Assembly: GCA_963738545.1 (NCBI GenBank)
Contig: CAVTXA010000009.1
Span: forward strand, 248,001-312,000
Direction of reading: 5' to 3'
Source of the DNA: Bog-756 sp963738545
Lineage (GTDB): Bacteria > Actinomycetota > Acidimicrobiia > Acidimicrobiales > RAAP-2
DNA length: 64,000 nt
Notes under the pieces: generated by a model
The model's database searches: none
Told to the model about the DNA's origin: nothing
Seen by the model: the letters and a program-made list of their open reading frames with translations, nothing else
Made by a program: the position numbers and the translations under genes
Part shown: positions 34,670-43,785 of the stretch, piece by piece
Numbering within the stretch: position 1 is the first letter of the stretch
Layout of the letters: the number at the start of each line of letters is the position of its first letter

Positions 34670-36220
34670 GTGAGGCTCCGCACCACCTACCGGCAGGCTG
34701 GCGCGGCCCGCTACCTTCGGCCCGGGGGGGCCTGGGACGTACCCACCCTCGACGCCCTGTTGTCCTCCCCGCGCGACGCCACCGGCCTGGCCGTCGTGGA
34801 CGGGGAGATGGCGATCGACGCCGGCACCCTCGACCAGGTGGTGTCCGCGGTGGCCGGCGGCCTCCGTCGGCGCGGCGTGCGGCGAGGCGACGTGGTGGCC
34901 TGGCAGCTGCCCAACTGGTGGGAGGCCCTGGTGCTGTTCCGGGCGTGCTGGCGGTCGGGCGCGGTGGCCGCGCCCATCCACCACCAGGTGGGGCCGACCG
35001 AGGTGGCCCGGGTGCTCGAGGATCTCGGCCCGGCCCTGACGCTAAGCACGCCGGGACAGCCGCTGGCCGGGCTGGTCGACGCCATCGGGGTGCGGACGGG
35101 CGACGCCCGGTTCGACGATCTGTTGGGCGCGCCTCCGCTCGCCGCCGGCGCCGCCCGGGGTTCCGATCTGGCGGTCATCCTGTTCACCTCGGGGTCCACC
35201 GGTCATCCCAAGGCGGTGCTCCACACCCAACGGGGCCTGGCCTACAAGGCCCGGTCGATGGCCCAGGCCCACGGTCTCACCGCCACCGATGTGGCCCTCA
35301 TGCCCTCGCCGCTCGCCCATGTGTCCGGGCTGCTCAACTCGATCCTGGTGCCGGGAGCGGCAGCCATGACCGTGGTGCTCATGGAGAAGTGGGACGCCGA
35401 GCGGGGCGTCCGCCTCGTCAACCGCCATCGGGCCTCGTTCATGATCGGCCCACCGACGCTGTTCGTCGGGATGATGGACGTTCCCGGCTACGAGGACCAG
35501 GTTCAGAGCCTGCGCCTGCTGTCGTGCGGCTCCATGGGCGTCACCCCCGAGTTCATCGACTCCGCCCGCCTGGCCTTCGGGGCAGCGGTCAAGCGGACCT
35601 ACGGATCGACCGAGGCCCCGACCATCACCACCAGCACCTCCGAGGACCCGCCGGAGCGGGCCCGCGACACGGACGGCCACCCGCTGGGGGAAGCCGAGGT
35701 GCGGGTGGTGGACCCGGCCACGGACCGGCCGGTCCCCACCGGCGAGAAAGGCGAGGTCCTGGTGCGAGGCCCCGAGCTCTTCGTCGGGTACGGGAAGGAG
35801 GATCAGACCCGGGCGGCCGTGCGGCGGGGCTGGTTCGCCACCGGCGATCTCGGGGTCCTCCATGCGGACGGCTGCCTGTCCATCGTGGGCCGCCTGAAGG
35901 AGTTGATCATCCGCGGCGGCGAGAACATTGCCTCTGCCGAGGTAGAACGGGTCCTGGAGCAGCACCCCGACGTCCGCCAGGCCGTGGTGGTGGGATGCCC
36001 CGACCGGCGGCTGGGCGAGCGGGTCGCCGCCTTCGTGGTGGGGAGCGCGGCCGTTGACGTGGACGAGTGCCGGCGGTGGTTCGCCGATCAGGGCATGGCC
36101 CGGTTCAAGACCCCCGAGGTGGTCGTGCACCTGGAGGAGATCCCGGTGCTCGGGGTGGGAAAGCCGGACCGCCAGGCCCTCCGGGCCCGGGCCGCGGCGC
36201 TCACCGTGCCCCAACGCTGA
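34670..36220 (+). CDS. acyl-CoA synthetase (AMP-forming)
   Basis: A 516-residue adenylate-forming CoA ligase. A3 is FTSGSTGHPK, A5 is KRTYGSTEAP, the A7/A8 hinge region is ATGDLGVLHADGCLSIVGRLKELIIRGGEN, and the A10 lysine is in GVGKPDRQ. It resembles cyclohexanecarboxylate/long-chain acid ligases. GTG start 26 bases after the crotonase stop. It is the second ligase of the operon, suggesting two substrates or two steps of activation. Confidence 0.85.
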   Translation: MRLRTTYRQAGAARYLRPGGAWDVPTLDALLSSPRDATGLAVVDGEMAIDAGTLDQVVSAVAGGLRRRGVRRGDVVAWQLPNWWEALVLFRACWRSGAVAAPIHHQVGPTEVARVLEDLGPALTLSTPGQPLAGLVDAIGVRTGDARFDDLLGAPPLAAGAARGSDLAVILFTSGSTGHPKAVLHTQRGLAYKARSMAQAHGLTATDVALMPSPLAHVSGLLNSILVPGAAAMTVVLMEKWDAERGVRLVNRHRASFMIGPPTLFVGMMDVPGYEDQVQSLRLLSCGSMGVTPEFIDSARLAFGAAVKRTYGSTEAPTITTSTSEDPPERARDTDGHPLGEAEVRVVDPATDRPVPTGEKGEVLVRGPELFVGYGKEDQTRAAVRRGWFATGDLGVLHADGCLSIVGRLKELIIRGGENIASAEVERVLEQHPDVRQAVVVGCPDRRLGERVAAFVVGSAAVDVDECRRWFADQGMARFKTPEVVVHLEEIPVLGVGKPDRQALRARAAALTVPQR

Positions 36221-36241
36221 CCGGAACAGTCCAATCGAGCG

Positions 36242-36280
36242 AGTCGAAGCCAACAAGTCGAAACACAAACCCGAAGCAAC
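36242..36280 (+). repeat. degenerate 14-bp tandem repeat in A-rich leader
   Basis: Units built on AGTCGAAGCCAACA (36242-36255), AGTCGAAACACAAA (36256-36269) and CCCGAAGCAAC (36270-36280) form an A-rich leader 20 bases before the ATG at 36300. Confidence 0.5.
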
Positions 36281-36299
36281 GGAACAGAGCGAGGTCAGG

Positions 36300-37793
36300 A
36301 TGGAAGCGGAAATCGTGTCGTGGGGTGTCTACCTGCCGTACTGGCGGCTGGAGCGGCAGGCCATCGGCCGCGCCTTCGGGACGCCCACGGGCAAGGGGCA
36401 GCGGGCGGTGGCCTCCTACGACGAGGACACCACGTCGATGGCCGTGGAGGCCGGCCGCCGTGCCCTGGCCGTGACCGGTGTCCCCGAGCCCGGGGACCTG
36501 TTCTTCTCCACGCCGGCGCCGGCCTACCTGGACAAGACCAACGCCACCACGGTCCACGCCGCCCTGGGCCTGTCCGAGAATGCCGGCGCCTACGACCTGT
36601 GTGGCTCGGTACGTTCGGGCTGGGCCACCGTCCAGCTGGCCTCGCTGGCCGGATCCCGGGCCCCGGCCCTGGCCGTGGTCTCGGACCTCCGCACCGGCCT
36701 TCCCGGAGGTCCCGACGAGACTCAGGGGGGTGACGGCGCGGTGGCCTTCGTGTTCGCCCCCGGAGGCGGGGTGACTGAGCAATTGGGCCACGCAGCGACC
36801 ACCGACGAGTTCCTCGACCGGTGGCGGGTTCCGGGCGAGACCGCCTCACGCCAGTGGGAGGACCGCTTCGGCGAGGAGGCCTATCTGCCCCTGGCCCGCT
36901 CGGTCTTCCGCCGGGCCCTCGACGCCGCCGGCATCACGGCCGCCGACATCGACCACCTGATCGTCACCGGGCTGCACGCCCGAGCCGTGGCCGGCCTGAA
37001 GAAGGCCTTCGGCGTACCCGCTGACCGGGTGGCACCCGACCATGCTGGGGCGATCGGCAATCTCGGGGCGGCCCAGTCCGGCCTGCAGCTGGCCGACGTG
37101 CTGGAGCGCGCCTCGGTGGGCCAGATCATCGTGGTGGTGGAAGTGGCCGACGGGGCCGACGCCGTGGTGTTCCGCACCACGGCCGCCCTCACCGCCGTCC
37201 AGGAGACCCGTCGGGAGGCCGGGCTCCGGCCCGTGGCCGAGCTGGTGGCCGAGGGGAGGTCGGACCTGCCCTACGCCGTGTTCCTCTCGTGGCGGGGCCA
37301 GCTGCACCGGGAACCGCCTCGGCGTCCCGACCCCGAGCGGCCCGACGCACCGGCCAGCCTGCGGGGCGAGGGGTGGAAGTTCGGGTTCAACGCCAGCCGG
37401 TGCACGGCCTGTGGGTTCCGCCACCTCCCGCCGACCCGTATCTGTCTCTCGTGCCAGGCCGTCGACCAGATGGTGCCCGAGCGTATGGCCGACCTCGAGG
37501 GCACGGTGGCCACCTGGACCATCGACCACCTCGCCTTCAGCCTCTCGCCCCCTCTGGTCGGTGCGGTCATCGACTTCGACGGTGGAGGTCGCTACCGGGG
37601 CGAGATGACCGACGTGGACCCGGGGGCCGTGGCTGTGGGCACGAGGGTGGCCATGACCTTCCGGCGCCTCTACAGCACCGACGGCGTCCACAACTACTTC
37701 TGGAAGGCCAGACCGGTGAGCAACGGTACGCTTGGGGGGCCGGAGCCCGAGTCGTCGGGTGCCAACCGAGGAGAAGGAGCCGTGGTGTCATGA
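36300..37793 (+). CDS. HMG-CoA-synthase-like ketosynthase fused to DUF35 (Zn-ribbon/OB-fold)
   Basis: A 497-residue two-part protein. Residues ~1-300 form a thiolase-fold domain of the HMG-CoA synthase/KAS III type, with a probable nucleophile C101 (AYDLCGSVRSG) and a GAIGNLGAAQSG segment. Residues ~355-470 are a DUF35-type module: a zinc ribbon with C368, C371, C382 and C385, then an OB-fold (VATWTIDHL..., VAMTFRRLYS). DUF35 proteins such as ChsH2 act as obligate partners of thiolase-like enzymes in steroid side-chain metabolism. Here the module is covalently attached to a ketosynthase-like domain and encoded directly before a thiolase (ATGA overlap), so a C-C bond making or breaking complex is likely. 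Confidence 0.8.
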   Translation: MEAEIVSWGVYLPYWRLERQAIGRAFGTPTGKGQRAVASYDEDTTSMAVEAGRRALAVTGVPEPGDLFFSTPAPAYLDKTNATTVHAALGLSENAGAYDLCGSVRSGWATVQLASLAGSRAPALAVVSDLRTGLPGGPDETQGGDGAVAFVFAPGGGVTEQLGHAATTDEFLDRWRVPGETASRQWEDRFGEEAYLPLARSVFRRALDAAGITAADIDHLIVTGLHARAVAGLKKAFGVPADRVAPDHAGAIGNLGAAQSGLQLADVLERASVGQIIVVVEVADGADAVVFRTTAALTAVQETRREAGLRPVAELVAEGRSDLPYAVFLSWRGQLHREPPRRPDPERPDAPASLRGEGWKFGFNASRCTACGFRHLPPTRICLSCQAVDQMVPERMADLEGTVATWTIDHLAFSLSPPLVGAVIDFDGGGRYRGEMTDVDPGAVAVGTRVAMTFRRLYSTDGVHNYFWKARPVSNGTLGGPEPESSGANRGEGAVVS

Positions 37794-38995
37794 CCAGTTC
37801 GGGAATCCGCGACCGGGTGGCCATCGTGGGGATGGGCTGCACCCGCTTCGGCGAGCTCTGGGACCAGGGCACCAACGACCTCCTGACTGACGCAGCCGTC
37901 GAGTGCACCACCTCGGCCGGGGTGGCCATCGACGCCATCGACGCCTTCTGGCTGGGCACCCTCGGCGCCGGCAACTCCGGGATCACCTTGTCCAAGCCTC
38001 TGAAGATCGGGTACAAGCCGGTCACCCGGGTGGAGAACTTCTGCGCCACCGGATCCGAGGCCTTCCGTAACGCCTGTTACGCCGTCGCCTCGGGCGCCTA
38101 CGAGCTGGTGATGGCCATCGGCGTGGAGAAGCTGAAGGACTCGGGCTACTCGGGCCTGACCGGCATCCACAAGGTCGGTGACGGGACCAACGCCTCCCTC
38201 AGTTCGCCGGCGGCGTTCTCGTTCCTGGTCCCGGCCTACTGCCACAAGTACGGCGTGGACCCCGACGAGATGGGCTCGGTGCTCAACCGGATCGCCTGGA
38301 AGAACCACCAGAACGGGGCGGTCAACCCACGGGCCCAGTACCAAAAAGAGGTCTCACTCGAGAAGATCGCCGCCTCGCCCCGGGTGGCCGGCCAACTCGG
38401 GGTGTTCGACTGCAGCGGCGTCAGCGACGGGGCGGCGGCGGCCCTGATCTGCCGGGCCGAGGACGCCTACAAGTACACCGACTCCCCGTTGTACGTGAAG
38501 GGCCTCAGCCTGGTGGCCGGACCGGCGGCGGGCGCCATCGACCCGGAGTACGACTACACCACCTTCGAAGAGGTGGTCCGTTCGGCGGCGGACGCCTACC
38601 AGCAGGCCGGGGTGACCGATCCCCGGTCCCAGCTGGCCATGGCCGAGGTGCACGACTGCTTCACGCCCACCGAGCTGGTGCTCATGGAGGATCTGGGCTT
38701 CGCCGAGCGGGGTACGGCGTGGAAGGAGGTCATGGCCGGGACCTACGACCGAGACGGTGAGCTCCCGGTCAACCCCGACGGCGGTCTCAAGAGCTTCGGG
38801 CACCCCATCGGGGCCACCGGGCTGCGCATGCTGTTCGAGTGCTGGTTGCAGCTCCGCCGAGAGGCCCCGCCCGAGCGCCAGATCGCCACCGTGACCGAGG
38901 GTGGGCGCACCCTGGGGCTCACCCACAACCTGGGCGGGGCCCCGGGCGAGTGTGTCAGCTTCGTGGGCGTGGTCGGCACCGAGCCCTCGGACTGA
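37790..38995 (+). CDS. thiolase (SCP-x / lipid-transfer thiolase type)
   Basis: A 401-residue thiolase-superfamily protein. The nucleophilic cysteine is C85 in VENFCATGSEAF, followed by the VHDCFTPTE (287-295) and SFGHPIGATG (335-344) blocks and a late GGAPGECV. The pattern matches the SCP2-thiolase branch, including Ltp-type aldolases that need a DUF35 partner, rather than FadA. The ATG overlaps the stop of the ketosynthase-DUF35 gene. A role in cleaving a beta-keto or beta-hydroxy acyl-CoA is expected. Confidence 0.9.
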   Translation: MTSSGIRDRVAIVGMGCTRFGELWDQGTNDLLTDAAVECTTSAGVAIDAIDAFWLGTLGAGNSGITLSKPLKIGYKPVTRVENFCATGSEAFRNACYAVASGAYELVMAIGVEKLKDSGYSGLTGIHKVGDGTNASLSSPAAFSFLVPAYCHKYGVDPDEMGSVLNRIAWKNHQNGAVNPRAQYQKEVSLEKIAASPRVAGQLGVFDCSGVSDGAAAALICRAEDAYKYTDSPLYVKGLSLVAGPAAGAIDPEYDYTTFEEVVRSAADAYQQAGVTDPRSQLAMAEVHDCFTPTELVLMEDLGFAERGTAWKEVMAGTYDRDGELPVNPDGGLKSFGHPIGATGLRMLFECWLQLRREAPPERQIATVTEGGRTLGLTHNLGGAPGECVSFVGVVGTEPSD

Positions 38996-38997
38996 GT

Positions 38998-40221
38998 ATG
39001 GCCTCCTCCTCCGGGCACGATCCCGCCGCCGAGTCCGAGGACCAGGCCGCCCTCCGCCAACTAGCCCGCGAGGTGGCCGCTCGGGAGGTGGCCCCGAGGG
39101 CGGCCGAGCACGACGAGTCCGGTGAGGTGCCCCGGGAGGCCATCGCGGCCATGGCCGCCGCCGACCTCTTCCGCATCACCATCGGCGAACGGTGGGGCGG
39201 CCTGGGCCTGGGGGACGTGGAGGCCGCCATCGTCCTCGAGGAGATCGCCCGGCACGATGTGTCGACGGCCATCTGCTGCCAGCTGGCCTTCAACGGCCCG
39301 GCCCGCGGCATCGAACATCTGGGATCGGACGCCCTGAAGGACCGGTGGCTGCCGGTGGTGGCCGACGGTGAGGCAATCATCAGCATCGGCATCACCGAGC
39401 CCGACGCCGGCTCCGCCGTGCAGGGGATGCGGACCGCCCTCAAGCCGGACGGCCCGGGAGCCTGGCGGCTCGACGGCTACAAGAACTACTCCACCCTGGG
39501 GCATGCCGCCTCGGCCGTGCTGGTCTGGTGCCGTTGGCCTGGAGGCGAGGGTGCCCGGGGGATCGGGGCGGTGATCGTCCCCATGGACCGCGAGGGGGTG
39601 TCGCTGGTCGGACGCCACCGGGGTATGGGGATCCACGCCGCCACCGAGTCCGAGATCGCCTTCGACGGTGTGGCCATCACCGCGGATGACGTTTTGGTAC
39701 CCGGGGACCCGGCCTCGGGTGAGCCCTTCAAGCTGCTCCTGTCCCACCTCAACCACGAGCGGTGCGGGAACGCGGCCATGTGCGTGGGTGCGGCCCAGGG
39801 GGCCTTGGAGCGCGCCGCCGCCTACATGCGGGACAGGGTCATCGGCGGACGACCCATCGCCGACCTCCAGGGACTGCAATGGAAGCTGGCCGACATGGCC
39901 GTGGCTCTGGAGGGGGCCCGTCTGCTGCTGGGCCGAGCCGTGCGCCTGGCCGGCCCCGGCGGCACGCCGCCGGCCCTCGAGACGGCCATGGCCAAGACCG
40001 CGGCCAACCTGGCGGCCAAGTACGTCTGCGACGAGGCCATCCAGATTCACGGGGGCTACGGCTACAGCCGCGAATACCCCCTCGAGCGGGCCTACCGGGA
40101 CATCCGGGGCCTGTGCATCGGGGCCGGGACCATCGAGGCCCAGCGCAACTACATCGGCTCCAGCGTGGCCGCGGGCCGGACCACGACCTCTCCCGGCTGG
40201 ATCCCCGGCTCGGATCTCTGA
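38998..40221 (+). CDS. acyl-CoA dehydrogenase
   Basis: A 407-residue acyl-CoA dehydrogenase. FAD strand GITEPDAGSAVQGM (131-144), probable helix-G catalytic base E254 in LNHERCG, C-terminal IHGGYGYSREYPLER and GAGTIEAQRNYIG. Unlike the other dehydrogenases here it has no adjacent non-catalytic partner and may be a homotetramer. It begins two bases after the thiolase stop, so the genes are coexpressed. Confidence 0.9.
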   Translation: MASSSGHDPAAESEDQAALRQLAREVAAREVAPRAAEHDESGEVPREAIAAMAAADLFRITIGERWGGLGLGDVEAAIVLEEIARHDVSTAICCQLAFNGPARGIEHLGSDALKDRWLPVVADGEAIISIGITEPDAGSAVQGMRTALKPDGPGAWRLDGYKNYSTLGHAASAVLVWCRWPGGEGARGIGAVIVPMDREGVSLVGRHRGMGIHAATESEIAFDGVAITADDVLVPGDPASGEPFKLLLSHLNHERCGNAAMCVGAAQGALERAAAYMRDRVIGGRPIADLQGLQWKLADMAVALEGARLLLGRAVRLAGPGGTPPALETAMAKTAANLAAKYVCDEAIQIHGGYGYSREYPLERAYRDIRGLCIGAGTIEAQRNYIGSSVAAGRTTTSPGWIPGSDL

Positions 40222-40286
40222 GTACGGACCACGTCCGGGTACCCCCCGTCGCCGTCGCCCGTGCCGTTCACCTCGGACGGAAGACG

Positions 40287-40315
40287 TTGTCGACGGTGAC
40301 CCCCTGGTGTACCGT
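40287..40315 (+). promoter_or_regulatory. possible promoter before the SDR gene
   Basis: TTGTCG, 17 bases, TACCGT in the 178-base gap ahead of the frameshifted SDR. It would give an ~80-base leader with AAGGGGG before the TTG start. The match to sigma-70-type boxes is modest. Confidence 0.25.
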
Positions 40316-40399
40316 GAGGCGCTCCGTCGACCGGTCCACGGGGGTGCCTCGGGCCCTCCGCCGACCGCGCAGGCACCGTGACGAGAGAAGGGGGACTCC

Positions 40400-41214
40400 T
40401 TGAGTGCAGCCGGTTCGTATGAAGGACACCGCACCATCGTGTGCGGCGGGGGAGGAGCCGGCATGGGGGCCGCGGTGGTCCGCCAACTCGAGCCCCTGGG
40501 GGCCGAGATCCACGTCATCGACCTGAAGAAGCCCCCGGTTCCGGTGGCCGGCTTCCATGCCGTCGACCTGATGGATCCCGCGGCCACGGCGGCCGCGGTG
40601 GAGGCCATCGGCGGGCGCATCGACTCGCTCTTCAACTGTGCCGGTCTCCCCGGTGGCAGGTTCTCGGACCTCGACACCATGCTGGTCAACTCGTCGGGCA
40701 GCGACACCTGGCCGACCTGGTGGTCGAGCGCATGGAGCCGGGTGGGGCCATCGCCAGCATCTCGTCGGGGGCGGGGGCGGGGTGGCAGGGGAACATCGAG
40801 AAGTGGATGCCCCTCGTGACCACCGAGGGCTTTGCCGCCGGCAAGCAGTGGCTGGAGGAGCACCCGGGCGAGATCGCCAGCGGCTACGCACCGTCGAAGG
40901 AGGCCATCATCGTCTGGACGGTGTGGCGCTCTCTGGCGCTGGCCGAGAGGGGCATACGGGTCAACTGCACCCTTCCCGGACCGACCGACACCCCGATGAT
41001 GCCGGACTTCGAGGAACAGATGGGCAAGGCCTTCATGGACAACTACCCCATCCCCCTGGGCCATCGCCAGACGCCTGACGAGCAGGCCGCCCCCCTGGTG
41101 TTCCTCAACTCTCCGGCGGCGTCCGCCATCACCGGGGAGAGCATCCTGACCGATGGCGGCACCATGGCCGCCCTGTCCGTCGGCACGCTGGACGTGTCGG
41201 CCTTCGGGTTTTGA
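40400..41214 (+). pseudogene. short-chain dehydrogenase/reductase split by a one-base deletion
   Basis: Two overlapping frames together encode one SDR of ~271 residues. The first (from TTG at 40400, AAGGGGG upstream) gives the Rossmann start VCGGGGAGMG, VIDLKKP and LFNCAGLPGG up to TMLVN at 40690. The second, minus one frame, continues GQRHLADLVVERM, the catalytic-strand SISSGAG, the Y-x3-K motif YAPSK, and LTDGGT at the C-terminus. Adding one T after 40690 would restore VNFVGQRHL, the expected SDR sequence. Either the gene is a recent pseudogene or the base is a sequencing/assembly error. No slippery heptamer supports programmed shifting. Its closest relatives appear to be hydroxysteroid-type SDRs (inference). 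Confidence 0.8.
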
Positions 41215-42065
41215 GTACCACCTCGGGGGCCGTGCCCGGTGCGGGTGGGGCCTTCGATCTCACCGAGTCCGGGGAGCACCGGTTCGTGGCCGGGAACCTG
41301 GGCGACCCCGGGGCACGGGACGTCGTGTACGGCGGCCAGCTGCTGGCCCAGATGATCCTGGCCTCGGACAGGGTCGGCGCCGACAAGGACGTGGCCTCCA
41401 TCCACACCATCTTCGCCCGCAGCGCCAAGGTGTCGGATCCCGTGGAGATCGATGTCGACGTGATTCACGACGGACGGACGATGGGCAGCCATTCCGTCGT
41501 CGTGCACCAAGGAGAGCGGGTGTGTGCCCAGGGCCTCATTCTGCGGCGGCTCGACGCCCCCGACCTGATCCGTCACCAGCCGGACATGCCCGACGTGGCC
41601 GGGCCCGAGGACTCCCCGGACACCGGACAGGGAGGTCTCCTCGCCCCCGGGTCCGACCTGCGCGTCGTCGGCGGAGTGAACACCTGGGATCCCGATGCGC
41701 CGGTGGCCCCGGCCGAACTGTTCGCCTGGGTCCGTCTGCCCGCCGGGACCGACGACCCAGCCATGGCCCAGGCCATGCTGGCCTACGGCACCGACGGGTT
41801 CCTGATCGGGACGGCCATGCTTCCTCATACCGGGGTGGGGCAGAACATGGCCCACCGCAACATCGCCACCGGGGTGGTGTCACACACCTTGACGTTCCAC
41901 GAGCCGGTTCCCGCCGGTGAGTGGCTGCTGCTGGCCCACGAGAGCCCGTACGCCGGGCGTGGGGCCAGCTACGGCCGGGCGCACGTCTTCACCCGGGACG
42001 GCGCTCTGGTGGCGTCGTTCGTGCAGGAGAACATGATCCGGGACACGGGTCCGACCGACCACTGA
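41211..42065 (+). CDS. acyl-CoA thioesterase (TesB-like double hotdog)
   Basis: A 284-residue protein with two hotdog domains: residues ~15-120, with VYGGQLLAQMILAS in the helix region and VASIHTIFARSAK in the sheet, and ~165-280, with TDGFLIGTAML and VSHTLTFHEPVP. It fits acyl-CoA thioesterase II / thioesterase-superfamily enzymes, releasing free acid and CoA. The TTG start overlaps the SDR stop. It closes the eight-gene operon and may serve to recycle CoA from dead-end intermediates. Confidence 0.8.
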   Translation: MSTTSGAVPGAGGAFDLTESGEHRFVAGNLGDPGARDVVYGGQLLAQMILASDRVGADKDVASIHTIFARSAKVSDPVEIDVDVIHDGRTMGSHSVVVHQGERVCAQGLILRRLDAPDLIRHQPDMPDVAGPEDSPDTGQGGLLAPGSDLRVVGGVNTWDPDAPVAPAELFAWVRLPAGTDDPAMAQAMLAYGTDGFLIGTAMLPHTGVGQNMAHRNIATGVVSHTLTFHEPVPAGEWLLLAHESPYAGRGASYGRAHVFTRDGALVASFVQENMIRDTGPTDH

Positions 42066-42074
42066 GCCCCGGTC

Positions 42075-42890
42075 TCAGCGCAGGCGCCACTCGATGCGCT
42101 TGCCGGTGGTGAACCGCTCCTGGCCTTCTTCGAGGAGGGCGCGGTCGGTTCCTACGTGGGTGAAGAGGAAGGCGTGGTCGAGGGCCTGGCGACGGGAGAC
42201 TTCGAGTCCCATCCACATGGCCCGGAGCGTTCCCTGCTCAGCCAGGGCGGGCTGGTCAGCGATGGCCCGGGCCGCCCACTCGGTGCGCTCGCGGAGCTCG
42301 CCGGCGGGGGCCACCTCGGTGACGAAGCCGATCTGGTGGGCCCGGGTAGCCGACATGCGTTCGTGCGCTCCCAGCAGGGCGAGGCGCATGACCTCTTGGA
42401 ACGGCATCTTGTGGAGCAGGAAGATGGGCTCAAAGGCGGCGGGCATGCCGTAGGTCACGTGGGGATCGAAGAACGTGGCGTGCTCGGCGGCGATGATGAA
42501 GTCCACCTCGCCGAGGATGTAGAAGGCCCCGCCGCAGGCCATGCCGTTGACGGCGGCGATGACCGGCTTCCACAGGTCGTTCGACTTGGGACACACGCTC
42601 TTGCCCGGGTCGTCGAAGTCCCACGGGGTGTTGTAACCGGGGAGCTTGCCGGGGGGCAGGTCGTCGAAGGAGCCGACCCCCTCGCGATCCAGCCCCGTGC
42701 AGAAGGCCTTGTCCCCGCTTCCGGTGAGCACGATGCACCGGACGTCATCGTTGGTGCGGAGCATCAACCACAGCTGCCGTAGCTCCTGTTGCATCGTGGT
42801 GTCGAAGGCGTTGAGCGCCTCGGGTCGGTTGAGGGTGACCCATGCCACGCCATCGGATTCGTCGTACAGAAGGGTGTCGAAGTCGGGCAT
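42075..42890 (-). CDS. enoyl-CoA hydratase/isomerase-family protein
   Basis: A ~271-residue crotonase-fold protein. N-terminal strand GVAWVTLNRPEALNAFD, oxyanion segments KAFCTGLDR and NGMACGGAFYILGEVD. The two classical glutamate positions hold Tyr and His. It has the insert PWDFDDPGKSVCPK found in a subgroup whose function is not established. The start at 42890 is favoured because TACCAT lies seven bases upstream; upstream ATG 42899 and GTG 42911 are alternatives. It converges on the thioesterase gene with nine bases between. Confidence 0.75.
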   Translation of the reverse strand: MPDFDTLLYDESDGVAWVTLNRPEALNAFDTTMQQELRQLWLMLRTNDDVRCIVLTGSGDKAFCTGLDREGVGSFDDLPPGKLPGYNTPWDFDDPGKSVCPKSNDLWKPVIAAVNGMACGGAFYILGEVDFIIAAEHATFFDPHVTYGMPAAFEPIFLLHKMPFQEVMRLALLGAHERMSATRAHQIGFVTEVAPAGELRERTEWAARAIADQPALAEQGTLRAMWMGLEVSRRQALDHAFLFTHVGTDRALLEEGQERFTTGKRIEWRLR

Positions 42891-42897
42891 GGCGGCC

Positions 42898-42903
42898 ATG
42901 GTA
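42898..42903 (-). promoter_or_regulatory. probable -10 box before the crotonase gene
   Basis: TACCAT (reading leftwards) ends seven bases before the ATG at 42890; no ribosome site lies between. Confidence 0.35.
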
Positions 42904-42956
42904 CCGGCCACGACCGGATGACCGTCGAGCCACCACCAGGGCTGGGCGCTCCGAGG

Positions 42957-43745
42957 TCAGCGTGCGAGGGCGTCGACGAACAGGGTCCGAGACAGCTCCC
43001 ACCACTCCCGCCGTCGGTCATAGCGCTGCATACCGCCCATCGCCTCGAGGGCGCGGATGAAGTTCTCGTCCCCGGCGGCGGCTCGACGCCTCACGAACTC
43101 GCCTCCTTGGTGCATGGACCGGTCGAGACAGCCCATCAGCTGCTGTCGTTGCCTCGATCCCAGCCCGTAGGTGTCGGCGATCAGACCGAGGCGATCGGCC
43201 CGGCGTGGCTCCAGCCATCCGAGCCGGGCGGCGCTCAGGTCGTCGTCGACCGGGACGCACATCCGGGCGAACTGGGCCAGATCGTGGACCGGCCGGCCGG
43301 GGGCGGCAAAATCGAAATCGAGCAGGCCCACGGCCACACCACCTCGAAAGACCACGTTCTCCAGGCAGACGTCGTTGTGGCACACCACGGTGCCGCCATG
43401 GGGATCGGCCAGCTCGGTGCTCCAGGACCCCGGGCGCGGATCGACCGAGGCCGAGGCGCGGTGGAAGGCGGCCATCAGCCCGGTGACCGACGCCAGGACG
43501 GCATCGGACTGGGCCCAGGCCGGGTAGGGCGGGAGGGGCACATCACCTTCGATGAAGACCAGGCGCTCCCGTCCGTCCGGGTCGAAGCCGTCGGGCAACG
43601 AGGCACCGGTGAACCCGGTGGCCCGCAGGTCGGTCAGGAAGGCGTGGATCGAGAGCGAGTGTGGATTCGACGGCCGGAGCACCAGCTCCCCCCGCCTGGT
43701 GACCCGACCGGCGTTGGCCACGCCGCCGTGCAACTCCTGTTCCAT
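42957..43745 (-). CDS. aminoglycoside phosphotransferase (APH)-like kinase
   Basis: A 262-residue protein of the APH/choline-kinase superfamily. The catalytic loop VCHNDVCLENVVF carries the HxDxxxxN pattern, followed by the metal-binding GLLDFDFAAPG. The N-terminal lobe is short: it begins MEQELHGGVANAGRVTRRGELVLRP-like and lacks a clear ATP-lysine motif beyond this beta-strand. GGGGAGG lies about four bases before the ATG at 43745. Such proteins phosphorylate small hydroxyl compounds; resistance is possible but should not be assumed. It is followed on the opposite side by the epoxide-hydrolase-like gene 40 bases upstream. Confidence 0.75.
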   Translation of the reverse strand: MEQELHGGVANAGRVTRRGELVLRPSNPHSLSIHAFLTDLRATGFTGASLPDGFDPDGRERLVFIEGDVPLPPYPAWAQSDAVLASVTGLMAAFHRASASVDPRPGSWSTELADPHGGTVVCHNDVCLENVVFRGGVAVGLLDFDFAAPGRPVHDLAQFARMCVPVDDDLSAARLGWLEPRRADRLGLIADTYGLGSRQRQQLMGCLDRSMHQGGEFVRRRAAAGDENFIRALEAMGGMQRYDRRREWWELSRTLFVDALAR

Positions 43746-43785
43746 GGGTCCTCCCCGCAGCGTCGCCCGGTCGTGACCCGCAGGT

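Noticed and set aside
40680..40700. Programmed frameshift in the SDR gene
   Set aside because: No slippery heptamer, downstream stem or stop-codon stall is visible, and a one-base insertion restores the expected family sequence.
42957..43745. Calling the APH-like kinase an antibiotic-resistance gene
   Set aside because: The superfamily contains many metabolic kinases and the sequence shows only the generic catalytic and metal motifs, with no resistance neighbours.
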